Shown here: piece after piece, positions 47,093 through 56,102 of the stretch
Numbering within the stretch: the stretch's first letter is position 1
Layout: every line of letters starts with the position of its first letter
From: Anderseniella sp963700895
Lineage (GTDB): Bacteria > Pseudomonadota > Alphaproteobacteria > Rhizobiales > Aestuariivirgaceae
Reading direction: 5' to 3'
DNA: 64,000 nucleotides
Assembly: GCA_963700895.1 (NCBI GenBank)
Contig: CAVOZI010000013.1
Location: 49,829-113,828 of the forward strand
Position numbers and translations under genes: made by a program
The notes under the pieces: generated by a model
Databases searched by the model: none
Told to the model about the DNA's origin: nothing
Seen by the model: the letters and a program-made list of their open reading frames with translations, nothing else

Positions 47093-47941
47093 ATGCGTTC
47101 AGGAGTGATTGTACAGAAGCTGGGCATGACCCGGATTTTCACCGACGCAGGTGAACATATTCCGGTTACCGTGCTGAAGCTCGACAACTGTCAGGTGGTT
47201 GGCCACAAGACCGTTGAGAAGAACGGTTACACGGCGCTGCAGGTTGGCGTTGGCCTGGCCAAGGCCAAGCGGCTGACCAAGGCTGATCGCGGCCAGTTCG
47301 CCATTGCCAAGGTCGAGCCCAAGCGCAAGGTCGTGGAGTTCCGCGTGAGCCCGGACAACCTCGTTCCGGTCGGGGAGGAGATCATTGCCGATCACTTCCA
47401 TGCCGGCCAGTTCGTGGACGCCGCCGGCACGTCGATCGGCAAGGGCTTTGCAGGCGCCATGAAGCGTCACAACTTTGGCGGTCTTCGCGCTTCTCACGGC
47501 GTGTCCGTCAGCCACCGTTCGCATGGCTCCATCGGCCAGTGCCAGGACCCCGGCAAGGTGTTCAAGGGCAAGAAGATGGCCGGCCACCTCGGCAACGAGC
47601 GTGTCACCGTCCAGAATCTTCAGGTCGTCAAGACCGACACCGACCGCGGCCTGATCATGGTCAAGGGTGCGGTTCCCGGCGCCAAGGGCGGCTGGGTCAT
47701 GCTGCGCGACGCGGTCAAGAAGCCGATGTCGGAAAACGCCATTGTGCCGGCCGCCTTGCGGTCTGCCGCTGCAGAAGCTGCAAAGCTGGCTGCCGAAGCC
47801 GAGGCGCAGGCCGCCGCGGAAGCGGCTGCTGAAGCCGAGCGCATCGCTGCCGAGCATGCAGAAGAACAGCGCAAGGCGCTTGAAGCGTCCAAGGCTGCCG
47901 ACGCCGGCGACAATGCCGGTGGCGAAGGAGGCACTGAATAA
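47093..47941 (+). CDS. rplC: 50S ribosomal protein L3 with long Ala/Glu-rich C-terminal extension
   Basis: The first 220 or so residues are a normal L3, including GFAGAMKRHNFGGLRASHG near the peptidyl-transferase centre. The C-terminal 60 residues (from about 222) are Ala/Glu/Lys-rich and strongly helical in character (AEAAKLAAEAEAQAAAEAAA). This makes 282 residues against about 210-240 in most bacteria. Some alphaproteobacteria have extended L3 tails, so this may be a lineage trait. The stop overlaps the rplD start by one base (TAATG). Confidence 0.97.
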   Translation: MRSGVIVQKLGMTRIFTDAGEHIPVTVLKLDNCQVVGHKTVEKNGYTALQVGVGLAKAKRLTKADRGQFAIAKVEPKRKVVEFRVSPDNLVPVGEEIIADHFHAGQFVDAAGTSIGKGFAGAMKRHNFGGLRASHGVSVSHRSHGSIGQCQDPGKVFKGKKMAGHLGNERVTVQNLQVVKTDTDRGLIMVKGAVPGAKGGWVMLRDAVKKPMSENAIVPAALRSAAAEAAKLAAEAEAQAAAEAAAEAERIAAEHAEEQRKALEASKAADAGDNAGGEGGTE

Positions 47942-48561
47942 TGAAGACCGACGTTCAAACCCTCGACGCCAAGAAGGCGGGTACGGTTGAGCTGCCGGAC
48001 GAGATCTTCGGTCTCGAGCCGCGCGCCGACATCCTGCACCGCATGGTGACCTGGCAGCTTGCCAAGCGCCGCGCTGGCACCCACAAGACCAAGGGCCGCG
48101 CCGAAATCTCCCGTACCGGCGCCAAGTTTGGCCGCCAGAAGGGCGGCGGCGGCGCCCGTCACGGTTCCAAGCGCTCGGGCATCTTTGTCGGCGGCGGCAA
48201 GGCGCATGGCCCTGTCGTGCGCAGCCACGCCATTGACCTGCCCAAGAAGGTTCGCTCCCTGGCTTTGCGCCATGCGCTGTCTTCCAAGGTCAAGGCCAAC
48301 GAGCTTGTCGTACTCGACAGTGCCGAAGCCAAGACCCCGAAGACCAAGGACCTGGCTGGTGCATTTGAAAAGCTGGGCCTCAGCAACGTGCTGGTCATTG
48401 ACGGCGCCCAGGTGAACGAAAACTTCGCCAGGGCCGCCAGCAACCTGATCAACGTCGATGTGCTGCCGGTTCAGGGCATCAACGTCTATGACATTCTGCG
48501 CCGCCAGAAGCTGGTGCTGACCAAGGCTGCTGTCGAAGCGCTGGAGGCGCGGTTCAAATGA
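47941..48561 (+). CDS. rplD: 50S ribosomal protein L4
   Basis: L4 lines the exit tunnel, and in E. coli it also represses the S10 operon. The 206-residue product has the tunnel loop GAKFGRQKGGGGARHGSKRS. It starts on the last base of the rplC stop and overlaps rplW by 4 bp (ATGA). Confidence 0.98.
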   Translation: MKTDVQTLDAKKAGTVELPDEIFGLEPRADILHRMVTWQLAKRRAGTHKTKGRAEISRTGAKFGRQKGGGGARHGSKRSGIFVGGGKAHGPVVRSHAIDLPKKVRSLALRHALSSKVKANELVVLDSAEAKTPKTKDLAGAFEKLGLSNVLVIDGAQVNENFARAASNLINVDVLPVQGINVYDILRRQKLVLTKAAVEALEARFK

Positions 48562-48851
48562 GCATGGAAAAGAACTACGACATCATCCGCTCGCCCGCCA
48601 TCACTGAAAAGGCCACGCTGCTGAGCGAAGCCAACCAGGTGGTGTTCAACGTGGCGCTTGGTGCGTCGAAGCCGGAGATCAAGAAGGCCGTCGAAGAGCT
48701 CTTCTCGGTGAAGGTCAAGGCAGTCAATACCATTGTCCGCAAGGGCAAGATCAAGCGCTTCCGTGGCATGCGCGGCCAGCAGAGCGATGTAAAGAAGGCG
48801 ATTGTCACGCTTGAAGATGGCCAGTCCATCGACGTGACGACCGGCCTGTAA
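48558..48851 (+). CDS. rplW: 50S ribosomal protein L23
   Basis: L23 sits at the tunnel exit and docks trigger factor and SRP. The 97-residue product is normal (IIRSPAITEKATLLSEANQV, FSVKVKAVNTIVRKGK). It overlaps the rplD stop by 4 bp. A second ATG at 48564 is an alternative start. Confidence 0.97.
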   Translation: MSMEKNYDIIRSPAITEKATLLSEANQVVFNVALGASKPEIKKAVEELFSVKVKAVNTIVRKGKIKRFRGMRGQQSDVKKAIVTLEDGQSIDVTTGL

Positions 48852-48879
48852 GTCAATCGAGCGATCGGGACCAAGAACG

Positions 48880-49713
48880 ATGGCACTTAAAACCTTCAAG
48901 CCCAACACGCCGGGTCAGCGTCAGCTGGTTATCGTTGACCGCTCGGGCCTGTGGAAGGGCAAGCCGGTCAAGACCCTGACCGAAGGCCTGACGAAGAGCG
49001 GTGGCCGCAACAATCATGGCCGCCAGACCTCGTACAGCCGTGGCGGCGGTCACAAGCGGACCTACCGCATGGTCGATTTCAAGCGCACGCGTGAAGGTAC
49101 GGCCACGGTCGAGCGCATTGAATACGATCCGAACCGGACCGCGTTCATCGCCCTTATCAAGTACGAGAATGGCGACCTGTCCTACATCCTCGCACCGCAA
49201 CGTCTGAACGCAGGCGACAGCGTGGTGACGGGTTCCGCAGGCGTGGACGTGAAGCCGGGCAACTGCATGCCGCTGGCCAACATGCCGGTTGGCACCATCA
49301 TCCACAACGTGGAGATGAAGCCGGGCAAGGGCGGTCAGATCGCCCGCTCCGCCGGTGCGTATGCCCAGCTCGTTGGCCGTGATCGGTCGATGGCGCTGCT
49401 GCGGTTGAAGTCAGGTGAAACCCGCATGGTGTCCTCCGACTGCCGCGCCACCGTTGGTGCAGTGTCCAACCAGGACCACATGAACACCAACGACGGCAAG
49501 GCTGGCCGCTCCCGCTGGCGCGGCAAGCGCCCGGTTGTCCGCGGTGTCGCCATGAACCCGATCGATCACCCGCACGGCGGCGGCGAAGGCCGGACCTCGG
49601 GCGGCCGTCACCCGGTTACCCCGTGGGGCAAGCCCACCAAGGGGAAGAAGACCCGTACCAACAAGTCGTCGGACAAGTTCATTGTCCGGTCGCGCCACCT
49701 GCGCAAGAAGTAA
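48880..49713 (+). CDS. rplB: 50S ribosomal protein L2
   Basis: L2 is needed for subunit joining and peptidyl transfer. The 277-residue product has GRNNHGRQTSYSRGGGHKRT and the conserved GGEGRTSGGRHPVTPWGK region. Length is normal. It is 28 bp after rplW and 13 bp before rpsS. Confidence 0.98.
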   Translation: MALKTFKPNTPGQRQLVIVDRSGLWKGKPVKTLTEGLTKSGGRNNHGRQTSYSRGGGHKRTYRMVDFKRTREGTATVERIEYDPNRTAFIALIKYENGDLSYILAPQRLNAGDSVVTGSAGVDVKPGNCMPLANMPVGTIIHNVEMKPGKGGQIARSAGAYAQLVGRDRSMALLRLKSGETRMVSSDCRATVGAVSNQDHMNTNDGKAGRSRWRGKRPVVRGVAMNPIDHPHGGGEGRTSGGRHPVTPWGKPTKGKKTRTNKSSDKFIVRSRHLRKK

Positions 49714-49726
49714 GGAATTCGGTTGA

Positions 49727-50002
49727 ATGGCTCGTTCACTGCATAAGGGCCCGTTTGTTGACGGGTATCTGCTGAAGAAGGCGGAGACTGCGCGCGAGAG
49801 TGGTCGTAACCAGGCCATCAAGACGTGGAGCCGCCGCTCGACCATCCTGCCGCAGTTCGTCGGTCTGACGTTCGCGGTACACAACGGCAACAAGCACGTT
49901 CCCGTGCTGGTGTCCGAGGACATGGTTGGTCACAAGCTGGGCGAGTTCGCTCCGACCCGCACCTATTACGGCCACCAGGCCGACAAGAAGTCGAAGAGGT
50001 AA
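49727..50002 (+). CDS. rpsS: 30S ribosomal protein S19
   Basis: S19 is a 30S head protein that pairs with S13. The 91-residue product includes MARSLHKGPFVDGYLLKKAE and GHKLGEFAPTRTYYGHQADK. It is 6 bp from rplV. Confidence 0.98.
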   Translation: MARSLHKGPFVDGYLLKKAETARESGRNQAIKTWSRRSTILPQFVGLTFAVHNGNKHVPVLVSEDMVGHKLGEFAPTRTYYGHQADKKSKR

Positions 50003-50008
50003 GGACCA

Positions 50009-50389
50009 ATGGGTAAAGCGTCCAGACAACGCGCCCTGGCAGACAACGAGGCTCGCGCCATCACGCGCAATCTCCGTGTCTCCCCGCGCAAGCTCAACGA
50101 AGTTGCCTCGATCATTCGCGGCAAGAAGGTTGAGAGGGCACTGGCTGACCTGACGTTTTCGCGCCGCCGCATCGCGGTGGACGTGAAGAAGACGCTTGAG
50201 TCCGCCATCGCCAACGCCGAGAACAACCATGACCTCGACATCAACGAACTGGTGGTTGCCGAGGCTTACGTGGGCAAGAACCTGGTGATGAAGCGCTGGA
50301 CCCCTCGGGCCCGTGGCCGCGTTGGCCGGATCGAGAAGTTCTTCAGCGAAATCACCATTGTCGTTCGCCAGGTCGAGGAGGCCGCCTGA
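50009..50389 (+). CDS. rplV: 50S ribosomal protein L22
   Basis: L22 contributes the beta-hairpin to the exit tunnel constriction. The 126-residue product has the conserved LRVSPRKLNEVASIIRGKKV and the hairpin end MKRWTPRARGRVGRI. It overlaps the rpsC start by one base (TGATG). Confidence 0.98.
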   Translation: MGKASRQRALADNEARAITRNLRVSPRKLNEVASIIRGKKVERALADLTFSRRRIAVDVKKTLESAIANAENNHDLDINELVVAEAYVGKNLVMKRWTPRARGRVGRIEKFFSEITIVVRQVEEAA

Positions 50390-51114
50390 TGGGTCAGAAA
50401 GTCAATCCGATCGGTTTCCGCCTCGGCGTCAACCGCACCTGGGACAGCCGCTGGTTCGCCGACGGCGCCGAGTACGGCAAGCTGTTGCACGAGGACTTCC
50501 GCATTCGTGAATACCTGCGCGAGAACCTCAAGCAGGCCGGCATCAGCCGCATCATCATCGAGCGCCCGCACAAGAAGTGCCGCGTGACGATCTACTCCGC
50601 CCGTCCGGGGGTGGTGATCGGCAAGAAGGGTGCAGACATTGAAAACCTGCGCCGCGCCGTGTCGAAGATGACCAACTCGGAAGTGCACCTCAACATCGTC
50701 GAGGTGCGCAAGCCCGAGATCGACGCCAACCTGGTTGCTGACAACATTGCCCAGCAGCTGGAGCGCCGCATTGCCTTCCGCCGCGCCATGAAGCGCGCCG
50801 TGCAGTCGGCCATGCGCATGGGCGCCGAGGGCATCCGCATCACCTGCTCGGGACGTCTGGGCGGCGCTGAAATCGCCCGTACCGAGTGGTATCGCGAAGG
50901 CCGCGTGCCGCTTCATACGCTGCGCGCCGACGTGGACTATGGCACCGCCACCGCCCACACGGCCTATGGCACCAACGGTATCAAGGTGTGGATCTTCAAG
51001 GGCGAGATCCTCGAACACGATCCGATGGCGCAGGACAAGCGCGTCCAGGAAATGCAGGAAGGCGGGGGCCCGCGCCCGCGCCGCGACCGTGACCGCGAAG
51101 GTCAGCGCGCCTGA
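50389..51114 (+). CDS. rpsC: 30S ribosomal protein S3
   Basis: S3 is at the mRNA entry tunnel. The 241-residue product has the KH domain (GVVIGKKGADIENLRRAVSK) and the C-terminal domain (RADVDYGTATAHTAYGTNGI), ending in a short Arg/Gly-rich tail. It is coupled to rplV by a one-base overlap. Confidence 0.98.
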   Translation: MGQKVNPIGFRLGVNRTWDSRWFADGAEYGKLLHEDFRIREYLRENLKQAGISRIIIERPHKKCRVTIYSARPGVVIGKKGADIENLRRAVSKMTNSEVHLNIVEVRKPEIDANLVADNIAQQLERRIAFRRAMKRAVQSAMRMGAEGIRITCSGRLGGAEIARTEWYREGRVPLHTLRADVDYGTATAHTAYGTNGIKVWIFKGEILEHDPMAQDKRVQEMQEGGGPRPRRDRDREGQRA

Positions 51115-51170
51115 CCGGTGCGCATGGCCGAAGCTGGTGACTAGAGAACGGAACAAGCAGGAATAGAACA

Positions 51171-51584
51171 ATGTTGCAGCCAAAACGCACAAAGTTCCGC
51201 AAGGCGCACAAGGGCCGCATCAGCGGCAACGCCAAGGGCGGCTACGAGCTGAACTTCGGCACCTTCGGTCTGAAGGCCCAGGAACCGGCTCGCGTTACCG
51301 CGCGCCAGATCGAGGCCGCCCGCCGCGCCATGACGCGCCACATGAAGCGCGCCGGCCGGGTGTGGATCCGCATCTTCCCGGACCTGCCGGTTTCCAAGAA
51401 GCCGACCGAAGTCCGCATGGGCAAGGGCAAGGGCTCGGTTGAATACTGGTGCGCCCGGGTACATCCCGGCCGCATCATGTTTGAAGTTGATGGCGTGCCG
51501 CGCGACGTGGCGCAGGAGGCATTCCGTCTTGCTGCTGCCAAGCTGCCGATCAAGACGCGCTTCGTGGCGCGCCTTGGCGAATAA
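51171..51584 (+). CDS. rplP: 50S ribosomal protein L16
   Basis: L16 helps position tRNA at the A site. The 137-residue product has MLQPKRTKFRKAHKGRISGN and KPTEVRMGKGKGSVEYWCAR. It lies 56 bp after rpsC and 35 bp before rpmC. Confidence 0.98.
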   Translation: MLQPKRTKFRKAHKGRISGNAKGGYELNFGTFGLKAQEPARVTARQIEAARRAMTRHMKRAGRVWIRIFPDLPVSKKPTEVRMGKGKGSVEYWCARVHPGRIMFEVDGVPRDVAQEAFRLAAAKLPIKTRFVARLGE

Positions 51585-51619
51585 GCGGGCGAGACAGGGT
51601 TTATTGAGGACTTAAGGCG

Positions 51620-51823
51620 ATGAAGGCCAGTGAAGTGACACAGATGACCGACGACCAGCTCAAGGACGAGCTGCTCAAGCTGAAGAAGGAGCAGTTCAAC
51701 CTGCGCTTCCAGAAGGCAGCCGGTCAGATCGACAACACCGCGCGGGTCCGTCAGATCCGCCGTGACATTGCCCGCATCAAGACGGCTCAGAGCGCTCGCT
51801 CCAGAGCCTCTGCCGCGAACTGA
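51620..51823 (+). CDS. rpmC: 50S ribosomal protein L29
   Basis: L29 is a small helical protein next to L23 at the tunnel exit. The 67-residue product reads MKASEVTQMTDDQLKDELLK and carries the typical LRFQKAAGQIDNTARVRQIR. It is 17 bp before rpsQ. Confidence 0.97.
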   Translation: MKASEVTQMTDDQLKDELLKLKKEQFNLRFQKAAGQIDNTARVRQIRRDIARIKTAQSARSRASAAN

Positions 51824-51840
51824 TTTGGAGAGTTGAAGAG

Positions 51841-52074
51841 ATGCCCAAGCGTGTACTTCAAGGTGTAGTGGTGAGCGACAAGAACGACAAGACCATCGTG
51901 GTCCTGGTCGAACGCCGCTTCACGCACCCGGTGATGAAGAAAACCGTGCGCCGTACCAAGAAGTACCACGCACACGACGAGAACAATGCGGCCAAGGCCG
52001 GTGACGTGGTGCGCATTGAAGAGTGCCGCCCGCTGTCGAAGAACAAGACCTGGATGTTTGTCGAGAAGGTCTGA
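51841..52074 (+). CDS. rpsQ: 30S ribosomal protein S17
   Basis: S17 is an OB-fold primary 16S rRNA-binding protein. The 77-residue product has MPKRVLQGVVVSDKNDKTIV and VRIEECRPLSKNKTW. It ends 81 bp before rplN. Confidence 0.98.
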   Translation: MPKRVLQGVVVSDKNDKTIVVLVERRFTHPVMKKTVRRTKKYHAHDENNAAKAGDVVRIEECRPLSKNKTWMFVEKV

Positions 52075-52155
52075 CGAGCATCAGGAATAGCTGCCGCGCC
52101 GCCGCCAGATGACAGGTGAGGGGGCGTACGGGTTGGAAGAAGAACGGATAAAACC

Positions 52156-52524
52156 ATGATCCAGGTAGAAACAAATCTCGACGTCGCCGACAATTCCGGC
52201 GCTCGCCGCGTCCAGTGCATCAAGGTGCTGGGCGGTTCCAAGCGCAAGTATGCCCGCGTGGGCGACATCATCGTCGTGTCGATCAAGGATGCCATTCCGC
52301 GCGGCCGCGTGAAGAAGGGCGCCGTGATGAAGGCCGTCGTGGTCCGTACCGCCAAGGACATCCAGCGCATGGACGGTTCGGCGATCCGTTTCGACCGCAA
52401 CGCTGCGGTCCTGATCAACAACCAGGGCGAGCCGATCGGCACCCGTATCTTTGGCCCGGTCCCGCGTGAACTGCGTGCCCGCAACCACATGAAGATCATT
52501 TCGCTTGCACCGGAGGTGCTGTGA
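52156..52524 (+). CDS. rplN: 50S ribosomal protein L14
   Basis: L14 sits at the subunit interface near bridge B8. The 122-residue product has MIQVETNLDVADNSGARRVQ and RIFGPVPRELRARNHMKIIS. It overlaps rplX by one base (TGATG). Confidence 0.98.
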   Translation: MIQVETNLDVADNSGARRVQCIKVLGGSKRKYARVGDIIVVSIKDAIPRGRVKKGAVMKAVVVRTAKDIQRMDGSAIRFDRNAAVLINNQGEPIGTRIFGPVPRELRARNHMKIISLAPEVL

Positions 52525-52847
52525 TGGCTGTGAAGCTGAAAATCAAGAAGGGCGACCGCGTTGTCGTTCTGACCGGCAAGGACAAGGGCAAGTCTGGTGA
52601 CGTCGTCGCCGTCATGCCCAAGGAAAACCGCGCCGTTGTCGGTGGCCTCAATCTCGCCCGCCGCCACCAGAAGCAGACTGCTGGCCAGGAAGGCGGCATC
52701 GTGTCCAAGGAAATGCCGATCCACGTGTCGAACCTGGCTCATATCGACCCGAAGGATGGCAAGGCAACCCGCGTCGGCTACAAGGTGCTCGACGACGGCA
52801 AGAAGGTCCGGGTCGCACGGCGCTCCGGGGAGGTGATCGATGGCTGA
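52524..52847 (+). CDS. rplX: 50S ribosomal protein L24
   Basis: L24 is an assembly initiator with a KOW motif (KKGDRVVVLTGKDKGKSGDV). The ATG at 52524 has GGAGG seven bases upstream and is preferred to the in-frame GTG at 52521. The 107-residue product overlaps rplE by 8 bp. Confidence 0.97.
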   Translation: MAVKLKIKKGDRVVVLTGKDKGKSGDVVAVMPKENRAVVGGLNLARRHQKQTAGQEGGIVSKEMPIHVSNLAHIDPKDGKATRVGYKVLDDGKKVRVARRSGEVIDG

Positions 52848-53418
52848 TGTGTATGTGCCGCGTCTGAGGACGCATTACGAAGATGTTGTGCGCCCGCAGC
52901 TGATCGAGAAGTTCGGCTACACCAACCCCATGCAGGTTCCGCGCCTCGAGAAGATCGTTCTCAACATGGGCGTGGGCGAGGCTGTCGGCGACTCCAAGCT
53001 GGTCAAGGTGGCTGCCGAGGATCTGGCGAAGATTGCCGGTCAACGCCCCACCATCACCAAGGCCCGCAAGTCGATCGCCACGTTCAAGCTGCGCGAAGGC
53101 ATGGACATCGGCGCCAAGGTGACGCTGCGCAAGATCCGGATGTACGAATTCCTGGACCGCTATATCAACATCGCCCTGCCACGCGTACGCGACTTTCGCG
53201 GTGTATCGGACCAGAGCTTCGACGGCCGCGGCAACTATGCAACCGGTTTGAAGGAACACATCGTGTTCCCGGAAATCGACTACGACAAGATCGACCGCAT
53301 GTGGGGCATGGACATCGTCATCTGTACCACCGCAAAGACGGATGAGGAAGCTCGTGAACTGCTCGCGCTGTTCAACTTCCCGTTCCGCAAGCGTGCCAGC
53401 CAGCAGCAGGCTGCCTGA
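52840..53418 (+). CDS. rplE: 50S ribosomal protein L5
   Basis: L5 binds 5S rRNA and contacts P-site tRNA. The 192-residue product has VPRLEKIVLNMGVGEAVGDS and DQSFDGRGNYATGLKEHIVF. It starts inside the last codons of rplX, which implies coupled translation. Confidence 0.98.
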   Translation: MADVYVPRLRTHYEDVVRPQLIEKFGYTNPMQVPRLEKIVLNMGVGEAVGDSKLVKVAAEDLAKIAGQRPTITKARKSIATFKLREGMDIGAKVTLRKIRMYEFLDRYINIALPRVRDFRGVSDQSFDGRGNYATGLKEHIVFPEIDYDKIDRMWGMDIVICTTAKTDEEARELLALFNFPFRKRASQQQAA

Positions 53419-53452
53419 GCGGCGATCTGAGAGTTAAGGAACGGAAAGACTC

Positions 53453-53758
53453 ATGGCCAAGAAGAGTGCAATCGAGAAGAACAACCGCCGCAAGCGGCTG
53501 GTGAAGCAGTATGCGAGCAAGCGCGCCGAATTGCGCGCCATTGCGAACAACAAGACGCTTCCCATGGAAGAGCGTTTCGCAGCCCGGCTGAAGCTGGCCG
53601 AACTGCCGCGCAATTCAGCCGCCAACCGCGTGCGCAACCGGTGTGAAGTCTCCGGCCGCCCGCGCGCTTACTACCGCAAGCTGGCGATGTCGCGTATTGC
53701 ACTGCGTGAACTGGCCAACCAGGGGCTCGTCCCCGGCATGGTCAAGTCGAGCTGGTAA
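53453..53758 (+). CDS. rpsN: 30S ribosomal protein S14 (zinc-free form)
   Basis: The 101-residue long form has NRCEVSGRPRAYYRKLAMSR without the CxxC zinc pairs of the short form. It starts 34 bp after rplE and ends 35 bp before rpsH. Confidence 0.98.
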   Translation: MAKKSAIEKNNRRKRLVKQYASKRAELRAIANNKTLPMEERFAARLKLAELPRNSAANRVRNRCEVSGRPRAYYRKLAMSRIALRELANQGLVPGMVKSSW

Positions 53759-53793
53759 CCCGGCCCGGCCAAGGTTTTCAGGAGAGAACGAGA

Positions 53794-54192
53794 ATGAGTG
53801 TCACGGACCCAATCGGCGATATGCTGACCCGCATCCGCAATGCGCAGCAGCGCGGCAAGTCCACTGTGGTTAGCCCGTCGTCGCGCCTGCGTGAGCGCGT
53901 GCTGGAGGTGCTGCAGGCGGAAGGTTACATCCGCGGCTACAGCGTTACCCAGCAGGGCAACGGCCAGGCTGAGCTGCAGGTTGAACTGAAGTACTTTGAT
54001 GGCGAGCCGGTGATCCGCGAAATCAAGCGCGTGTCCAAGCCAGGCCGCCGTGTGTATGCATCCGTGGGCGACCTGCCGACGATCTATAACGGTCTGGGTG
54101 TGGCAATCATGTCCACGTCCAAGGGCGTGATGTCGGACAGCGATGCCCGTGAACACAATGTTGGTGGCGAGGTTCTCTGCACCGTCTTCTAA
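53794..54192 (+). CDS. rpsH: 30S ribosomal protein S8
   Basis: S8 binds the 16S rRNA central domain and in E. coli represses the spc operon. The 132-residue product has DPIGDMLTRIRNAQQRGKST and the C-terminal STSKGVMSDSDAREHNVGGE. It is 88 bp from rplF. Confidence 0.98.
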   Translation: MSVTDPIGDMLTRIRNAQQRGKSTVVSPSSRLRERVLEVLQAEGYIRGYSVTQQGNGQAELQVELKYFDGEPVIREIKRVSKPGRRVYASVGDLPTIYNGLGVAIMSTSKGVMSDSDAREHNVGGEVLCTVF

Positions 54193-54280
54193 GACTGGTG
54201 GATTGAGCGTATCGCTGTAGTGAGATGAGGCTCCGGGTTATCCGGTGCCGTGATTTTGAGGAACGGAGGCAAGGAATACC

Positions 54281-54814
54281 ATGTCTCGTATTGGCAAGAA
54301 GCCGGTTGCGGTGCCGAACGGCGTGACGGTGACCATCGATGGCCAGACCATCAAGGCGAAGGGCCCCAAGGGCGAATTGCAGACGCAGCTCGTCGATCTG
54401 GTCAATGTGAAGCTGGAAGATGGCCATGTGGTCGTCAGCCCGGTTGACCAGACCAAGCCGGCGCGCTCGGCATGGGGCATGTCCCGGACGCTTATCGCCA
54501 ACCTGATCACCGGTGTGACCGACGGCTTTACCCGCAAGCTGGAGATCAACGGCGTGGGTTATCGCGCTGCGGTTCAGGGGCAGGGCCTGCAACTGAACCT
54601 TGGCTACAGCCACGACGTGGTGTACCCGATCCCGCAGGGCATCGAGATCAAGACACCGAAGCCGACCGAAATCGAGATTTTCGGCATCGACAAGCAGCGC
54701 GTCGGCCAGGTTGCGGCCGAGATCCGCGGCTGGCGTCCGCCGGAGCCCTACAAGGGCAAGGGCATCAAGTATGCCGGCGAAGTCATCTTCCGCAAGGAAG
54801 GCAAGAAGAAGTAA
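54281..54814 (+). CDS. rplF: 50S ribosomal protein L6
   Basis: L6 lies near the factor-binding site. The 177-residue product has MSRIGKKPVAVPNGVTVTID and the RPPEPYKGKGIKYAGEVI signature. It precedes rplR by 33 bp. Confidence 0.98.
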   Translation: MSRIGKKPVAVPNGVTVTIDGQTIKAKGPKGELQTQLVDLVNVKLEDGHVVVSPVDQTKPARSAWGMSRTLIANLITGVTDGFTRKLEINGVGYRAAVQGQGLQLNLGYSHDVVYPIPQGIEIKTPKPTEIEIFGIDKQRVGQVAAEIRGWRPPEPYKGKGIKYAGEVIFRKEGKKK

Positions 54815-54847
54815 CGCGAGTCGTTCAAGCTGGAAGGCTATAGTCCA

Positions 54848-55210
54848 ATGTCTGGAAAACTCACTGTCGCAGAGCGCCGCAAGCAGCGCATCCGCAACGA
54901 GCTGAAGGCCCGCAACAACGGCCGTCCGCGCCTGTCCGTCACGCGCTCGCACAAGAACATCTCTGTGCAGGTCATCGACGACGCCAAGGGCGTGACGCTG
55001 GCTGCGGCCTCGACGCTGGAAAAGGATGTTCGCAAGGACCTCAAGACCGGCGCGGATACGGCAGCTGCCGCTGTCGTCGGCAAGCTGGTGGCCGAGCGGG
55101 CGAAGAAGGCCGGTGTCGAGGAAGTCGTCTTCGACCGCGGCAGCTATCTCTATCATGGCCGCGTCAAGTCGCTGGCCGAAGCGGCGCGCGAAGCGGGCCT
55201 CAAGTTCTAA
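54848..55210 (+). CDS. rplR: 50S ribosomal protein L18
   Basis: L18 mediates 5S rRNA attachment. The 120-residue product has RPRLSVTRSHKNISVQVIDD and DRGSYLYHGRVKSLAEAARE. It precedes rpsE by 29 bp. Confidence 0.98.
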   Translation: MSGKLTVAERRKQRIRNELKARNNGRPRLSVTRSHKNISVQVIDDAKGVTLAAASTLEKDVRKDLKTGADTAAAAVVGKLVAERAKKAGVEEVVFDRGSYLYHGRVKSLAEAAREAGLKF

Positions 55211-55239
55211 CTCTTACGGATTGAAGCAGGTACAAATTC

Positions 55240-55797
55240 ATGGCTAGAGAACCACGCCGCGAACGTGACCGGGAACGCGAACAGGATAGCGAGTTCGTCG
55301 ACAAGCTGGTCCACATCAACCGCGTTGCCAAGGTGGTGAAGGGCGGCCGTCGCTTCGGCTTCGCCGCGCTCGTCGTCGTGGGCGACCAGAAGGGCCGCGT
55401 CGGTTTCGGTCATGGCAAGGCACGCGAAGTGCCGGAAGCCATCCGCAAGGCAACCGAGAGCGCCAAGCGCGACATGATCCGGGTGCCGCTGCGCGAAGGC
55501 CGCACCCTCCATCATGACGTCACCGGCCGCCACGGCGCTGGCCGTGTCGTGCTGCGTTCGGCGCCTGCAGGCACCGGCATCATCGCCGGCGGCCCGATGC
55601 GCGCCGTGTTTGAAAGCGTGGGGATGCAGGACGTGGTCGCCAAGTCGATCGGCACCTCGAACCCCTACAACATGGTTCGCGCCACCTTTGATGCGCTGAA
55701 GAGCGAAACCAGCCCCCGTTCGGTGGCTGCGCGCCGCGGCAAGAAGGTGTCCGACATCATTGCCCGCCGCAAGGATGGCGAGATTTCTGCCGAGTAA
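55240..55797 (+). CDS. rpsE: 30S ribosomal protein S5
   Basis: S5 is near the decoding site and spectinomycin pocket. The 185-residue product has the double-stranded-RNA-binding-like domain (VVKGGRRFGFAALVVVGDQK) and LRSAPAGTGIIAGGPMRAVF. It precedes rpmD by 53 bp. Confidence 0.98.
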   Translation: MAREPRRERDREREQDSEFVDKLVHINRVAKVVKGGRRFGFAALVVVGDQKGRVGFGHGKAREVPEAIRKATESAKRDMIRVPLREGRTLHHDVTGRHGAGRVVLRSAPAGTGIIAGGPMRAVFESVGMQDVVAKSIGTSNPYNMVRATFDALKSETSPRSVAARRGKKVSDIIARRKDGEISAE

Positions 55798-55850
55798 GGC
55801 TAGGGCAAGCAGGCACCGCGTGGGCCTGCCAGCTATGAACGAGGACTGAC

Positions 55851-56040
55851 ATGGCCGAGAACAAGAAGACCAGTCACCGTTGAGCAGATCGGTTCGCCGT
55901 TGCGCCGTCCGGGCGATCAGCGTGCCACGCTCATTGGCCTGGGGCTCAACAAGATGCACCGCAAGCGCACCCTGGAAGACACGCCGTCCGTGCGCGGCAT
56001 GATCGCCAAGGTTTCGCACCTGGTCCGCATCGTCGACTGA
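55851..56040 (+). CDS. rpmD: 50S ribosomal protein L30 (frameshifted)
   Basis: The gene encodes a 62-residue L30 once corrected. As written, ATG reads MAENKKTSHR then stops. Removing the A at 55872 restores MAENKKTVTVEQIGSPLRRP, followed by GDQRATLIGLGLNKMHRKRT and the normal end LVRIVD. The spacing between rpsE and rplO is as expected. One extra base in an otherwise perfect small ribosomal gene points to a sequence error. Confidence 0.95.
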
Positions 56041-56102
56041 GATCATCATTCCCGGCGTGGCCGCATGGCCCCTGCAGGGTACAGACAAGAGAAGCAAGAC
56101 CC

